DNA of 64,000 nucleotides from an uncultured Eubacteriales bacterium (lineage in GTDB: Bacteria > Bacillota > Clostridia > Oscillospirales > Oscillospiraceae). Under the pieces are notes generated by a model. The model did not search any database. It had not been told where the DNA came from and saw only the letters and a program-made list of their open reading frames with translations. Where the stretch lies: the NCBI GenBank assembly GCA_900321275.1, contig ONVI01000002.1:1-64000 (forward strand). The letters are read 5' to 3'. The position numbers and the translations under genes were made by a program. Shown here piece after piece: positions 25,492-34,050 of the stretch (positions within the stretch are counted from its first letter, which is position 1; every line of letters starts with the position of its first letter).

Positions 25492-26493
25492 TCAGCCGTT
25501 GAGAGTGAAAGCGGGGCAATCAGCGGCAGAGGTGGGAATGGTCTTCTCACCGGCGATGATGGCCTTCTTGGCAGCCTCGACCTTCTCAAGGGTCTCAGCG
25601 GAGACAACGTCGGTGGTGGGGGCGATGCCCACGCCGTCGTTGGCGAGGTTGTAGAGATGCACGCCGCCCTTAAAAGCGTCGTCCTTGACAGCCTTGGAGA
25701 TGTCCTGGCAGGCAACGTCGACGCGCTTCATGGCGGAGGTGATGATGCACTCGAGACCGAGCTCGACACGCTGATCCTTGTCAACGCCGATGCCGTAGAT
25801 GCCGGCCTCGTCGCAGGCGTTCATAACGCCGTTGCCGGTGCCGCCGGCAGCATGGTAGATAACGTCAGCGCCTTTGGTGATCATGTCCTTGGCTGCGGTG
25901 TTGCCGCCGGCAATGTCGCCGAAGTTGTTGGCGTTGTACTGGAGGATGGTGGCCTCAGGGCAAGCCTCGAGAACGCCGGTGATGTAGCCGATGCCGAAGA
26001 GATTCATGGGATCAGAGACCATGCCCTGGACATAGCCCACGGTGTTGCTCTTGGTGACGGAGCCGGCAACCAGGCCGACGAGGTAGGAGCACTCTTCCTG
26101 AGCGAACATCAGGCAGGCAACATTCTCAAGATCGGCACAGGAGGAGTCATCAACGATGGCAAACTTCTGGTCGGGATTGTCCATGGCCGCCTCACGGGTG
26201 GCGTCAGCCAGCATGTAGCCGACCGTGATGATGAGATCGTACTCTTCATCAATGAAGGTGTTGATGTTGGTCTGGTAGTCCGCGTCGGTCTTGGACTCAA
26301 GATAGTTGACCTCAAAGGCGTCGGGATCCAGAGCCTGCAGGCCTTCCCATGCGAGCTGGTTGAAGGACTTGTCGTTGACGCCGCCGACGTCGGTGACCAT
26401 GCCGACCTTGATCTTCGCGTCAGCCGCGGAAGCGGTGGCGCACATAGCGAACATCATGCACAGAACGAGAGCCATTGCGAGAATCTTTTTCAT
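25492..26493 (-). CDS. BMP-family nucleoside-binding protein of an ABC transporter
   Basis: 333 residues. The signal peptide (residues 1-24) ends in ATASA before ADAKIKVG; it contains cysteines, but the lipobox is poor, so anchoring is uncertain. The mature part begins with VGMVTDVGGVNDKSFNQLAWEG, the hallmark of the BMP/PnrA family that binds purine or pyrimidine nucleosides, and HAAGGTGNGV lies in the second lobe. The ATG at 26493 has GGAGG upstream. It is the first gene of the nucleoside transport region, with its own promoter and terminator so that the binding protein can be made in excess. Confidence 0.9.
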   Translation of the reverse strand: MKKILAMALVLCMMFAMCATASAADAKIKVGMVTDVGGVNDKSFNQLAWEGLQALDPDAFEVNYLESKTDADYQTNINTFIDEEYDLIITVGYMLADATREAAMDNPDQKFAIVDDSSCADLENVACLMFAQEECSYLVGLVAGSVTKSNTVGYVQGMVSDPMNLFGIGYITGVLEACPEATILQYNANNFGDIAGGNTAAKDMITKGADVIYHAAGGTGNGVMNACDEAGIYGIGVDKDQRVELGLECIITSAMKRVDVACQDISKAVKDDAFKGGVHLYNLANDGVGIAPTTDVVSAETLEKVEAAKKAIIAGEKTIPTSAADCPAFTLNG

Positions 26494-26554
26494 GTTCTTT
26501 CCTCCATAAATAGATTTTTGAATGGACACAGTACGCGGGGTTCTCCATGCGAAA

Positions 26555-26583
26555 ATTATAGCATGTCGCGAAGGGAAAAACAA
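26555..26583 (-). promoter_or_regulatory. Promoter of the BMP binding protein gene
   Basis: Minus strand TTGTTT (26583-26578), 17-nt spacer, TATAAT (26560-26555). Confidence 0.65.
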
Positions 26584-26738
26584 GGGCGAGTTTTGCGGCA
26601 AAAACGGAAAACTGCATGGGACAAAATTTACGCCGCCTTAACAACTCCCCCCTTGCACATGAGACGGAAAAATGGTAAGCTATAAACAAGATATAAGATC
26701 CCCATATAATACTTAAAAACAAAGGAGTGCTTGTCATT

Positions 26739-27152
26739 ATGGTTAAACTGATCATGGGCCTGAAGGGGTCCGGAAAGACGAAGGAACTGGTCGGCCTGGT
26801 CTGCAAGGCTGTCAGCGAGGGCGAGGGCGACGTCATCGTCATCGAGAAGGATCGCAAGCTCACGTATGATATCCCTTATCAGGCGCGCCTGATCGACGCC
26901 GCCAGCTACGACATCGGCAGTTACGAATTTCTCAAGGGCTTTATCTCCGGTCTCCACGCCGGCAACTATGACATTACACACTTCTTCATTGATAATTTCT
27001 ATAAATTGGTTAACAGCAGGGACGAGGGCGAAGTCGTTGCCTTTATTCAGTGGCTGGCCGCTTATGCCGAGCGCGAGAAAATCGAGTTCGTGATTTCCAT
27101 GAGCTCCGACCGCGAGAAATGCCCCGAAGCGATCAGGCAGTACCTGATCTGA
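26739..27152 (+). CDS. Small P-loop protein, unknown (137 aa)
   Basis: Begins with a Walker A motif, MGLKGSGKT (residues about 5-13), and has a hydrophobic strand ending in FFIDNF (about residue 88) that could serve as Walker B. At 137 residues it is close to the smallest P-loop folds. AAAGGAG lies 11 nt before the ATG and a TATAAT is at 26705. It is monocistronic. I do not recognise a characterised family; nucleotide binding is inferred from the motif. Confidence 0.65.
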   Translation: MVKLIMGLKGSGKTKELVGLVCKAVSEGEGDVIVIEKDRKLTYDIPYQARLIDAASYDIGSYEFLKGFISGLHAGNYDITHFFIDNFYKLVNSRDEGEVVAFIQWLAAYAEREKIEFVISMSSDREKCPEAIRQYLI

Positions 27153-27170
27153 TTTCAGAATAATTATTAT

Positions 27171-27204
27171 ATTGAACGCCCCGTCGAAAGACGGGGCGTT
27201 CAAT
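27171..27204. terminator. Perfect hairpin between convergent genes
   Basis: 15-bp perfect stem (27171-27185 with 27190-27204) with a GAAA tetraloop. It has no long T-run, but its position between convergent stops suggests shared termination. Confidence 0.6.
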
Positions 27205-27234
27205 ATGTGTGTCATTCTTAGCAAAGCGAAAAAA

Positions 27235-28083
27235 CTATACCTGTGTTCCCAACGCCTCGCCCATGACGACGGGCGTCTCAAGGCCCTGCTCCGTGTTTTC
27301 AAACAGCGCCTCGTCCAGCGCCGCACGATCCTTTTCCAGCAGCACAACCACCGTGCTGCCGCCATAGAGGAAGCGGCCCTTCTCTTTGCCGCGCCGGAAA
27401 GGCATACCGGGGCCGCCGTAGTTCTCGATCTTCCCGACCAGCATCGCGCCGACCTCGATCTGTGCGACCGTTCCGAAATGCTCCGTTTCCAGGAGCATCA
27501 CCTCCCGGCAGTTGCGCGCGAAGACCGGAAGGGCCGCAAGCGCGATGGGGCGCACGGTATGCAGCTCACCGGGGATAAAGCGCTTGGAGACGACGCGCCC
27601 GTCGTCAAGATAGCAGTACCGGTGATAGTGATTGACGCAGAGCCGGAAGACGAGACAGATCCCGTCCCGGAAACGCGCCGCCTCTTCCCGACTGTCCAAC
27701 AGCTCGGAAACGGTATAGCTGCTCTGCTTGATCGGCAGCAGCAGACCGTCTGTGATCCGGTAAGCGCTCAGCAGCCCGTCGCAGGGGGCCATGAAGACTG
27801 CGCCCTCTTCCGGGATCGGCCGCAGCTCCTTTCGGATAGGACGGCAGAAAAAGTCGTTGAAGCAGGGATAGGGAAGGGGAAGATAGTCCTCCATGCGGAT
27901 ATTGTTCTTTCGGACGAAAGGCCCGATCAGCGGCTTTGACAGCGGGGAATCCATAAACCTGCCCGCAAGCTGCGACACAGGGCGGGAAGCGGCGAGCTTC
28001 AGAAGCATGCGCCCCTCTCTGCGCCCATACAAAAAACGCAGCGCCGCCCCTTCGGGCGGCGGCGTGATACCGGTTCTTTTCAT
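27235..28083 (-). CDS. psd: Phosphatidylserine decarboxylase
   Basis: 282 residues. Psd converts phosphatidylserine to phosphatidylethanolamine with a pyruvoyl group made by self-cleavage. The cleavage motif is present as YGGSTVVVLL (about residue 245; GGST instead of LGST). HYHRYCY (about residue 150) and the ELHTV histidine region match the family, as does FNDFFCRPIRKE. The start overlaps the stop of pssA by 4 nt, so the two enzymes of this pathway are translationally coupled. Confidence 0.92.
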   Translation of the reverse strand: MKRTGITPPPEGAALRFLYGRREGRMLLKLAASRPVSQLAGRFMDSPLSKPLIGPFVRKNNIRMEDYLPLPYPCFNDFFCRPIRKELRPIPEEGAVFMAPCDGLLSAYRITDGLLLPIKQSSYTVSELLDSREEAARFRDGICLVFRLCVNHYHRYCYLDDGRVVSKRFIPGELHTVRPIALAALPVFARNCREVMLLETEHFGTVAQIEVGAMLVGKIENYGGPGMPFRRGKEKGRFLYGGSTVVVLLEKDRAALDEALFENTEQGLETPVVMGEALGTQV

Positions 28084-28775
28084 CGGATAATCACCTTCCA
28101 GAACAGGAGGAGGAAAAACTCCATCGCCCCGATAGCTACCATGATCAAGATACCACGCAGGCCGGGCTTGGCGACGCGGATGGGCGTGATAAACAGAACC
28201 CCGATCAGAATGCTCATGGCGATATATACGAGCGTGATATCCGCTTTGGTCATATACTGCAGCAGCAGGACAAAGGGAAAAATCAGCGCCGCCGAGGTCA
28301 CCGGCAGACCGAGGTATTCTTTTCTTGCGCCGCTCTCCGTCTCCTGACGCTCCTCCTCTGTTACGTTATAATATGCCAGGCGGATCATCGCAGCCAGCAC
28401 ATACAATACGAGAAAAGCGTGCAGGATGAACTTGCCGGAGGCGATTTCCCAACGGACGGGCACGCCGTCAAGCACGCGGGTCAGATAGGGGGACACACGG
28501 ATAAGCGCCGCGCCGATACACGCCGGGAGTACACCGAACGCCACAAGATCGGACAGAGAGTCGATCTGAATGCCAAAATCCATCTCCATTTTCGTTCTGC
28601 CCTTTTTGGTGCGCGCGACCTTGCCGTCAAAAGCGTCGCACAGACCGCAGAAGAGCAGGAAAAGGCAGCCGTAATAAGGGTGACCGCTGCCCGAAAGCGC
28701 CACAACAATCCCCGTCGTGGCGGACAGGAGCGAAAAGTAGGTCAGTATTACGGTGTAGTCGTAAAATCCGATCAT
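28080..28775 (-). CDS. pssA: CDP-diacylglycerol-serine O-phosphatidyltransferase
   Basis: 231-residue membrane protein with about six to eight hydrophobic segments. The CDP-alcohol phosphotransferase motif is complete: D-x2-DG-x2-AR, then G-x3-D-x3-D (CDAFDGKVAR at about residue 46, followed by DFGIQIDSLSD). It makes phosphatidylserine from CDP-diacylglycerol and serine for the decarboxylase encoded next. I prefer the ATG at 28775, about 9 nt after AAGGA, over a TTG two codons upstream. Confidence 0.92.
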   Translation of the reverse strand: MIGFYDYTVILTYFSLLSATTGIVVALSGSGHPYYGCLFLLFCGLCDAFDGKVARTKKGRTKMEMDFGIQIDSLSDLVAFGVLPACIGAALIRVSPYLTRVLDGVPVRWEIASGKFILHAFLVLYVLAAMIRLAYYNVTEEERQETESGARKEYLGLPVTSAALIFPFVLLLQYMTKADITLVYIAMSILIGVLFITPIRVAKPGLRGILIMVAIGAMEFFLLLFWKVIIR

Positions 28776-28915
28776 GCGCAAGTTTCCTTCCTTTTTCTAT
28801 CAAACGGAGGCATGGGATCTGTCCGCTGAAACAAACATTGTTTACAAAATATTATTTTAACATAAGGTTCCAGCTTTTTCAATCCCGTGAAAACGGAAAA
28901 ATGGAATACGCCCGC

Positions 28916-29140
28916 TCAGTCGCCGATGCCGCTGCGCATAATCTTGCCGAAGTTCCAAAGGTCTGCAGCGAGGCCGGCAGCCTTGTCACGCTCCCTGGGG
29001 GTCTTAAATTCGATCTGCGCGGTCTGCGCGCCGCAGTCCAGGCACATCACGTACCAGCACCAGCCCTGTTCTTCCTCCAGAAGACCTGCGCCGCCGCAGT
29101 AAGGGCAATCATGCAGAATAAGCTTCTCATGCAGATTCAT
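28916..29140 (-). CDS. Lar-like restriction-alleviation family zinc protein (74 aa)
   Basis: Small protein with a CPYCGG motif (about residue 12) and CLDCGA (about residue 34), followed by an alpha-helical part with AADLWNF near the end. This is the arrangement of the Lar_restr_allev family, whose phage founder relieves host restriction; chromosomal copies have no proven role. The ATG at 29140 is 8 nt from AGGAGG; an ATG two codons earlier is too close to it. It stands alone on the minus strand with no phage genes nearby. Confidence 0.65.
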   Translation of the reverse strand: MNLHEKLILHDCPYCGGAGLLEEEQGWCWYVMCLDCGAQTAQIEFKTPRERDKAAGLAADLWNFGKIMRSGIGD

Positions 29141-29178
29141 GGTCATATCCTCCTGTAAATCGGTTTATGCTGATTGTA

Positions 29179-29469
29179 TTACCATTGGTCATCCAGAACT
29201 TGAAAACCGCGCTCATCGGGAGCGGCGGGGATGACACGCGCATTGATGCCGTCGATCCGAATCCAGGGCGCCCGGTCGAGTGTCCGGATTACCCGGTCGA
29301 TCTGGGCTTCGCTGCCCTGAAGTTCCATGGATACCGTGCCGAATCGGTCGTTTCTGACCCAGCCGGTGACGCCGACAGCCTTTGTCGCCTGTACCGCGCG
29401 CCAGCGAAAGCCGACGCCCTGAACCGCACCGGAAAAGATCAGGTGCTTTCGGATGATCGGTTCGGTCAC
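29179..29469 (-). CDS. acyP: Acylphosphatase
   Basis: 96 residues, normal length. Hydrolyses acyl phosphates such as acetyl or carbamoyl phosphate. The active-site blocks SGAVQGVGFRW (catalytic Arg22) and GWVRND (catalytic Asn40) are intact, followed by GTVSMELQG. It starts at GTG 29469 after AAGGTGG. It lies alone between convergent or parallel small genes. Confidence 0.92.
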   Translation of the reverse strand: MTEPIIRKHLIFSGAVQGVGFRWRAVQATKAVGVTGWVRNDRFGTVSMELQGSEAQIDRVIRTLDRAPWIRIDGINARVIPAAPDERGFQVLDDQW

Positions 29470-29516
29470 TGCAATCCACCTTCATTCTAATAAATCTGAC
29501 AGGGAAAAACAAGGGT

Positions 29517-29546
29517 AAAAAAAGGACGCGCATTTTCAGCGCGCCC
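29517..29546 (-). terminator. Terminator of the membrane protein pair
   Basis: GC-rich hairpin (29524-29546) followed on the minus strand by seven T residues (29523-29517). Confidence 0.75.
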
Positions 29547-29553
29547 GAATGAA

Positions 29554-29772
29554 TCAGAAGAAGGCGTCATGGATCGCGGCAATGCTCTGCGGGATCCATT
29601 CGTGGAGAAAGGCGTGCAGATCGAGATTGTACTTTTCGGCGGCCTGTTCCTGAAAAACGGAACCGATGCGCTCAAAATCCGCCCCGGTCAGCACACCGAC
29701 CCCGGCGCTTACAGAGCCGATGGCGATGGCGATGATCACAATAATGAGGACAACCCTCCAGCTTTTTTTCAT
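29554..29772 (-). CDS. Small single-pass membrane protein (72 aa)
   Basis: One N-terminal transmembrane segment (about residues 6-30, rich in Ile and Val) and a short extracytoplasmic tail with aromatic and acidic residues. Its ATG overlaps the stop of the upstream 376-aa membrane protein by 4 nt, so the two are translationally coupled and probably work together. No family recognised. Confidence 0.65.
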   Translation of the reverse strand: MKKSWRVVLIIVIIAIAIGSVSAGVGVLTGADFERIGSVFQEQAAEKYNLDLHAFLHEWIPQSIAAIHDAFF

Positions 29773-30899
29773 ACCGCCACCTCCTTATAGCAGAGCTTTT
29801 TGGCCAAATTGCATACCCCGCACACAAGGGCCGGGATGGCGCCGACCAGCATCCAAAGGAAAAGCCAGAACAGCAGCAAACCGATTGCCGCGAGCGAAAG
29901 GGAAAGACCGAAAACCAAAAGCATGTCCGCAAAAACGGAGAAGGACGTGAAAGCGGCGATGAGGCCGGAAAAACCCGTATACAGCGCCGCGACCGCAAGA
30001 CCGAGCAGAAGAACTGTCGGGATAAGGAGTACGCCGATACAGGCCAGTGTGGCAGGAACTGCAATCAGGATAAAAAGGATCAGCAGAGGGATATTCGGTT
30101 TTTTCACCGTCAGCGGGGGCAGCTCGTTCATAAGCGTATTAATATCCCGCTGATTCTTCTGCACGGGACGCGGATCCGGCGCGGTATCCTGCCGCGGCGC
30201 GGCAACAGGCTGATCCTCGTCGCGCTTGTCCGTAATCTGCGGCGCAAGAGGCTCCCGCGCGGGGAGCGGCTCCTTCGGCGGCTCGACAAGATGCGCGGGA
30301 TAGGGCGGTTCACTCCCGACGCGCTCTTCGTGCAGGGTATGATCCTTCAGAAAGGCCTCAACCGCGTCGGAGAATTCATCGGGGTCCGGTTTCTTCACCG
30401 GCTCTTCCGCGGCAGGCGTCTCCAGCGGATAGGCGGGCGGGATCGGTTCGGCGCTCTTATCCTCATCGGGGAAGTAATGATAATGATCCGGTAAATCCAC
30501 CGCCGTTTTTTCTTCTTCCGGCAGGGGCGGCGAAACATAGTCGATATTGTCAAATACCGTCTCGGCAACATCCGGCTGTTCAAACAGGGAGATCTGATCG
30601 TCGTCCACCTTGGGCATAGCGGGAGCGATGGAGGAAGCCTGACGGCGCAGATCCTCAATCACCTCAATATATGCCGGCACATCTTCTCCGTAACCCTGCA
30701 TGGAACGGTCCCTGCCGTCATACGCGCGGGCCAGATTAACGGCCTGCCGCGTCGGAGAGACGAGAAGCTGCAGCGCGGCGTTGTCATTGCCCACCTCGTC
30801 GAATATTGTACTGTACAGATCCAGGGCCCGAACTCTGTCCTCTTCATACATGAAGGTCAGCAGACGCCCGAGCTCGGCCAGAAATTTCTGCTTGTTAAT
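29769..30899 (-). CDS. Membrane protein with long Pro/Glu-rich linker, likely ATT start
   Basis: 376 residues read from ATT at 30899, which lies 9 nt after GGAGG (30913-30909). The 16 residues gained (NKQKFLAELGRLLTF) join smoothly to a helical N-terminal domain that resembles DUF1700-like domains. The only other candidate, ATG at 30851, has no ribosome binding site. Residues about 85-260 are a Pro/Glu/Asp-rich linker and the C-terminal 115 residues hold three or four transmembrane segments. The function is unknown; a role in sensing or regulation is possible. Coupled to the 72-aa gene. Confidence 0.65.
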   Translation of the reverse strand: MNKQKFLAELGRLLTFMYEEDRVRALDLYSTIFDEVGNDNAALQLLVSPTRQAVNLARAYDGRDRSMQGYGEDVPAYIEVIEDLRRQASSIAPAMPKVDDDQISLFEQPDVAETVFDNIDYVSPPLPEEEKTAVDLPDHYHYFPDEDKSAEPIPPAYPLETPAAEEPVKKPDPDEFSDAVEAFLKDHTLHEERVGSEPPYPAHLVEPPKEPLPAREPLAPQITDKRDEDQPVAAPRQDTAPDPRPVQKNQRDINTLMNELPPLTVKKPNIPLLILFILIAVPATLACIGVLLIPTVLLLGLAVAALYTGFSGLIAAFTSFSVFADMLLVFGLSLSLAAIGLLLFWLFLWMLVGAIPALVCGVCNLAKKLCYKEVAV

Positions 30900-31013
30900 G
30901 GGGGTTCACCTCCGTGATCCATCGACGTTCGTAGTGATTATACCTTTTCAGGCGCAAATGGTCAAGAAAAATATTACAAAAAAGAGACAAGACTTTTCGC
31001 GTTTCCTAAACAC

Positions 31014-31042
31014 TTGACAAGGCAGAGGCGCGGCTATAAAAT
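31014..31042 (+). promoter_or_regulatory. Promoter of proS
   Basis: TTGACA (31014-31019), 17-nt spacer, TAAAAT (31037-31042). The leader is only about 60 nt, too short for a T-box. Confidence 0.75.
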
Positions 31043-31108
31043 AACATCCTGCGGCCAAAGGCCGAAATAACGGCGGGGCAAGGGCCCTGGCGATTGAGAG
31101 GTAATTGT

Positions 31109-32545
31109 ATGGCAAAAGAGAAAAGAGTTGAGCAGATCACCGATATGGAGGTCGATTTTGCCCAGTGGTATACGGATATCTGCCGCAAGGCGGAGCTGGT
31201 GGAATACGCCTCGGTCAAGGGCTTTACCATCCTGCGCCCCTACGGCTACGCGATCTGGGAGAATATGCAGCGGATCATGGACGCCGAGTTCAAGAAGACC
31301 GGTCATGTCAATGTCGCCATGCCGGTTCTGATCCCGGAGAGCCTTCTGAAAAAGGAAGGGGAGCTTGTCAACGGCTTCGCGCCGGAGGTGGCCTGGGTCA
31401 CCATGGGCGGCAGCGAACAGCTGGAGGAGCGCCTTGCCTTCCGCCCCACATCCGAGACCATGTTCTGCGATCACTGGTCCCGTGTGCTCCACTCTTATCG
31501 TGAGCTGCCCATGCTTTATAATCAGTGGTGTTCCGTCATCCGCTGGGAGAAAACCACCCGCCCCTTCCTCCGCTCCCGCGAGTTCTGGTGGCAGGAGGGT
31601 CACACCATCCACGAGACCGCAGAAGAAGCCCAGGCGGAGACCGAGCAGCAGCTCAACTGCTATGCCGACTTCTTCGAAAAGGTGCTCGCCATCCCCGTGG
31701 TGCGTGGACGCAAAACCGACAAGGAGAAGTTTGCCGGTGCGGAAGCCACCTACACCGTCGAGTGCATGATGAAGGACCGCAAGGCCCTCCAGGGCGCGAC
31801 GTCCCACTATTTTGGCGACAAGTTCTCCCGTGCATACAATGTGACCTTTACCGGGCGCGACAACAAGCTCCAGTACCCCTTCCAGACCTCCTGGGGCTCC
31901 ACCACGCGCATGATCGGCGCGGTCATCATGGCCCACGGCGACAACAACGGCCTTGTCCTGCCCCCGCATGTGGCGCCCATCCAGGTGGTGGTTGTCCCCG
32001 TGGCGCAGCACAAGCCCGGCGTTCTGGAAAAGGCGCAGGAGCTGTTCGAGACCCTGCAGAATGCGGGCATCCGCGTCAAGCTGGACGACAGCGACAACAG
32101 CCTCGGCTGGAAGTGCGCGCAGTATGAGATGAAGGGCGTGCCTCTCCGCGTGGAGATCGGCCCCAAGGATATGGAGAACGGCGTGTGCATGGCCGTCCGC
32201 CGCGACAACGGCGAGAAGACCTCCATCGCCCTCAATGAGCTCACGGCCAAGGTGCCGGAGCTGCTGGAGGCCGTACAGCAGGGCCTTTACGAGAAGGCAA
32301 AAAAGAACCTGGACGAGCATATCTATGCCGCGCGTTCCATCGAAGAGGCGAAAGAGCTGCAGGAGAAGAACGGCGGCTTCATCAAGACCATGTGGTGCGG
32401 CGAGGAGGCCTGCGAACTCAAGATGAAGGAGCAGGCGGGCATGTCCTCCCGCTGCATCCCCTTCAAGCAGGAGAAGCTGGACGAGGTCTGCGCCTGCTGC
32501 GGCAAGCCTGCCAGGCACATGATCTTCTGGGGCGTGGCATACTGA
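31109..32545 (+). CDS. proS: Prolyl-tRNA synthetase, short (eukaryote/archaeal-like) form
   Basis: 478 residues. Class II enzyme that charges tRNA-Pro. Motif 2 region is visible (NQWCSVIRWEKTTRPFLRSREF), as is the anticodon-binding domain (about 285-390). The C-terminal zinc-like domain shows C-x4-C, then C-x2-C (CGEEACE, CACCGK) and ends in a conserved Tyr. The insertion domain of the long bacterial form is absent. The ATG at 31109 was chosen over an in-frame ATG at 31094 because GAGAGG sits about 9 nt before it. Confidence 0.93.
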   Translation: MAKEKRVEQITDMEVDFAQWYTDICRKAELVEYASVKGFTILRPYGYAIWENMQRIMDAEFKKTGHVNVAMPVLIPESLLKKEGELVNGFAPEVAWVTMGGSEQLEERLAFRPTSETMFCDHWSRVLHSYRELPMLYNQWCSVIRWEKTTRPFLRSREFWWQEGHTIHETAEEAQAETEQQLNCYADFFEKVLAIPVVRGRKTDKEKFAGAEATYTVECMMKDRKALQGATSHYFGDKFSRAYNVTFTGRDNKLQYPFQTSWGSTTRMIGAVIMAHGDNNGLVLPPHVAPIQVVVVPVAQHKPGVLEKAQELFETLQNAGIRVKLDDSDNSLGWKCAQYEMKGVPLRVEIGPKDMENGVCMAVRRDNGEKTSIALNELTAKVPELLEAVQQGLYEKAKKNLDEHIYAARSIEEAKELQEKNGGFIKTMWCGEEACELKMKEQAGMSSRCIPFKQEKLDEVCACCGKPARHMIFWGVAY

Positions 32546-32561
32546 TACGAAAACAACATCT

Positions 32562-32616
32562 GCCCTCTCCGCCCCGGTGCGCGCACCGGGGCACCTCTCC
32601 CGGCGGGAGAGGCAGG
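32562..32616 (+). terminator. GC-rich palindromes after proS
   Basis: Two adjacent palindromes (a CCCCGGTGC / GCACCGGGG stem near 32572-32591 and a CCTCTCCC / GGGAGAGG stem near 32594-32612) form compact hairpins right after the stop. They have no T-run. Confidence 0.45.
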
Positions 32617-32862
32617 AAGGGGCTGTCTCAAAACGTGAATAAGCCTGAAAACAATGGTATATCACCATAGGGGGAGGGGCTTGCCCATCCCGGCAGCCAA
32701 ACGCATAAACCTTGAAAAAACGTGGGGCGAATCCGAACATTTCTGCGGATTTGCCCCACGTTTTTGCGTTGATTCGGTTTTTCCCGCGCGGGGGGTCAAG
32801 ACCCTCTCCTACGGTATAAATTCAGTCTCTGCGTATATAAATTCGTTTTGAGACAGCCCCTT
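32617..32862. mobile_element. MITE-like element, copy 2
   Basis: About 246 bp bounded by a near-perfect inverted repeat of about 19 bp (AAGGGGCTGTCTCAAAACG at the left, its complement at the right). It carries the same internal 18-bp hairpin (32718-32735 with 32746-32763) as copy 1 at 13221-13460. It has no transposase and sits between the convergent proS and larC genes. Confidence 0.85.
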
Positions 32863-32865
32863 TGC

Positions 32866-34050
32866 TTATTCCATGGCGTTTTTGACTTCTCGCAGGCTAA
32901 AATCGTTCTCTCTTGCAATTTTTGCCAGATCCTCGTACTCGGGCTTCTCACGGGAAACATTCCAGCCCTCGGCACGCTTGACCGTCACCTCACCCCACGG
33001 GGTCTCCGCCTTGCGGAAGGAGCGCCCGAGACTGTGTCGGGAGAGCCAATGCTGACGCACACCGAGCGTTGTCGTGTGCTTGAAGATACACTGAAGCAGC
33101 GCGTCGCTCTGCTCAGCCTTGCCGAGCACCGAAAGCATCACACCCGGGCGGGATTTTTTCATGCCGATAGGCGTCGTCCATACATCAAGAGCCCCGGCCT
33201 CAAAGAGCCGCTCCATGGCAAAGCCGATCTCCTCGCCGCTCATGTCGTCAAGGTTGCAGGTCAGCTCCGTTACGTCCTCCGGCGCGTCCGGCCCCTCGCC
33301 CAGCAGGACACGCACGGCGTTGAGACGTTCAAACTCCTTCGTTCCCATGCCATAGCCGCATTTTTCCACGCGCAGGACCGGTACACTCTCATAGTGCATG
33401 GCAAAGTTCCGTACCAGCGCCGCACCCGTGGGGGTGCAGAGCTCGGTTTTGATCTCTCCCTCGTACCACGGGATGCCGCGCAGCAGAATTTCAGTCGCGG
33501 GCGCGGGCACCGGCAGGATGCCGTGGGCGCATTTGACCGTGCCGCCGCCCACGTTGATGGGGGACGCGATCACCGATTCGGGCGCGAGCTTCTCCATCAG
33601 CAGGCACACGCCCACCACGTCTGCCACCGCGTCGACGGTGCCGACTTCGTGGAAATGGATGTGCTCCATGTCCTGCCCGTGCACCTCGGCCTCGGCTCCG
33701 GCAATGGAATCAAAGACATAGCGGGCATTGTCCCTTACGTCTTCTGACAGCGGCATGGCGTCGATGAGCGCCCGTATCTCCTGAATGCCGTTGTGATGGT
33801 GGTGATGCTCTCCGTCGTGATGATGGTGCTCGTGTCCCTCTTCCTCGCCGTTAATGGTGACGTGGACGTGAAGGCCCTTTACGCCGCATTTTGTTTCCGG
33901 ATCGGCGGAGACGACGGCCTTCCCGGCGAGGGCGGCGTTGATCTCTTCCAGAAACGCCGCCTGTCCCTGCTCGTCCAATAAATCCAGCAGGGCAGCGGTC
34001 AGCATATCGCCGGCCGCACCCATGCCGCAGTCTAAATACAATGTTCTCAT
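32866..34050 (-). CDS. larC: Nickel pincer cofactor biosynthesis protein LarC, single-frame
   Basis: 394 residues, full length. LarC inserts nickel into the pincer nucleotide in a CTP-dependent step, the last of cofactor synthesis. It starts with LYLDCGMGAAGDM and contains a histidine-rich nickel-binding stretch (about residues 75-90), then IHFHEVG (about residue 130), PVPAPATEILL and the ELCTPTGAAL block. Unlike the Lactobacillus plantarum gene it needs no ribosomal frameshift, since the N- and C-terminal parts are in one frame. The start overlaps larE by 4 nt. Confidence 0.93.
   Translation of the reverse strand: MRTLYLDCGMGAAGDMLTAALLDLLDEQGQAAFLEEINAALAGKAVVSADPETKCGVKGLHVHVTINGEEEGHEHHHHDGEHHHHHNGIQEIRALIDAMPLSEDVRDNARYVFDSIAGAEAEVHGQDMEHIHFHEVGTVDAVADVVGVCLLMEKLAPESVIASPINVGGGTVKCAHGILPVPAPATEILLRGIPWYEGEIKTELCTPTGAALVRNFAMHYESVPVLRVEKCGYGMGTKEFERLNAVRVLLGEGPDAPEDVTELTCNLDDMSGEEIGFAMERLFEAGALDVWTTPIGMKKSRPGVMLSVLGKAEQSDALLQCIFKHTTTLGVRQHWLSRHSLGRSFRKAETPWGEVTVKRAEGWNVSREKPEYEDLAKIARENDFSLREVKNAME

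Noticed and set aside
30940..31108. T-box riboswitch upstream of proS
   Set aside because: The leader after the promoter is only about 60 nt and has no specifier stem or antiterminator consensus.
32866..34050. Programmed frameshift in larC
   Set aside because: The gene is one continuous frame from start to stop, with both the N- and C-terminal LarC parts in it.
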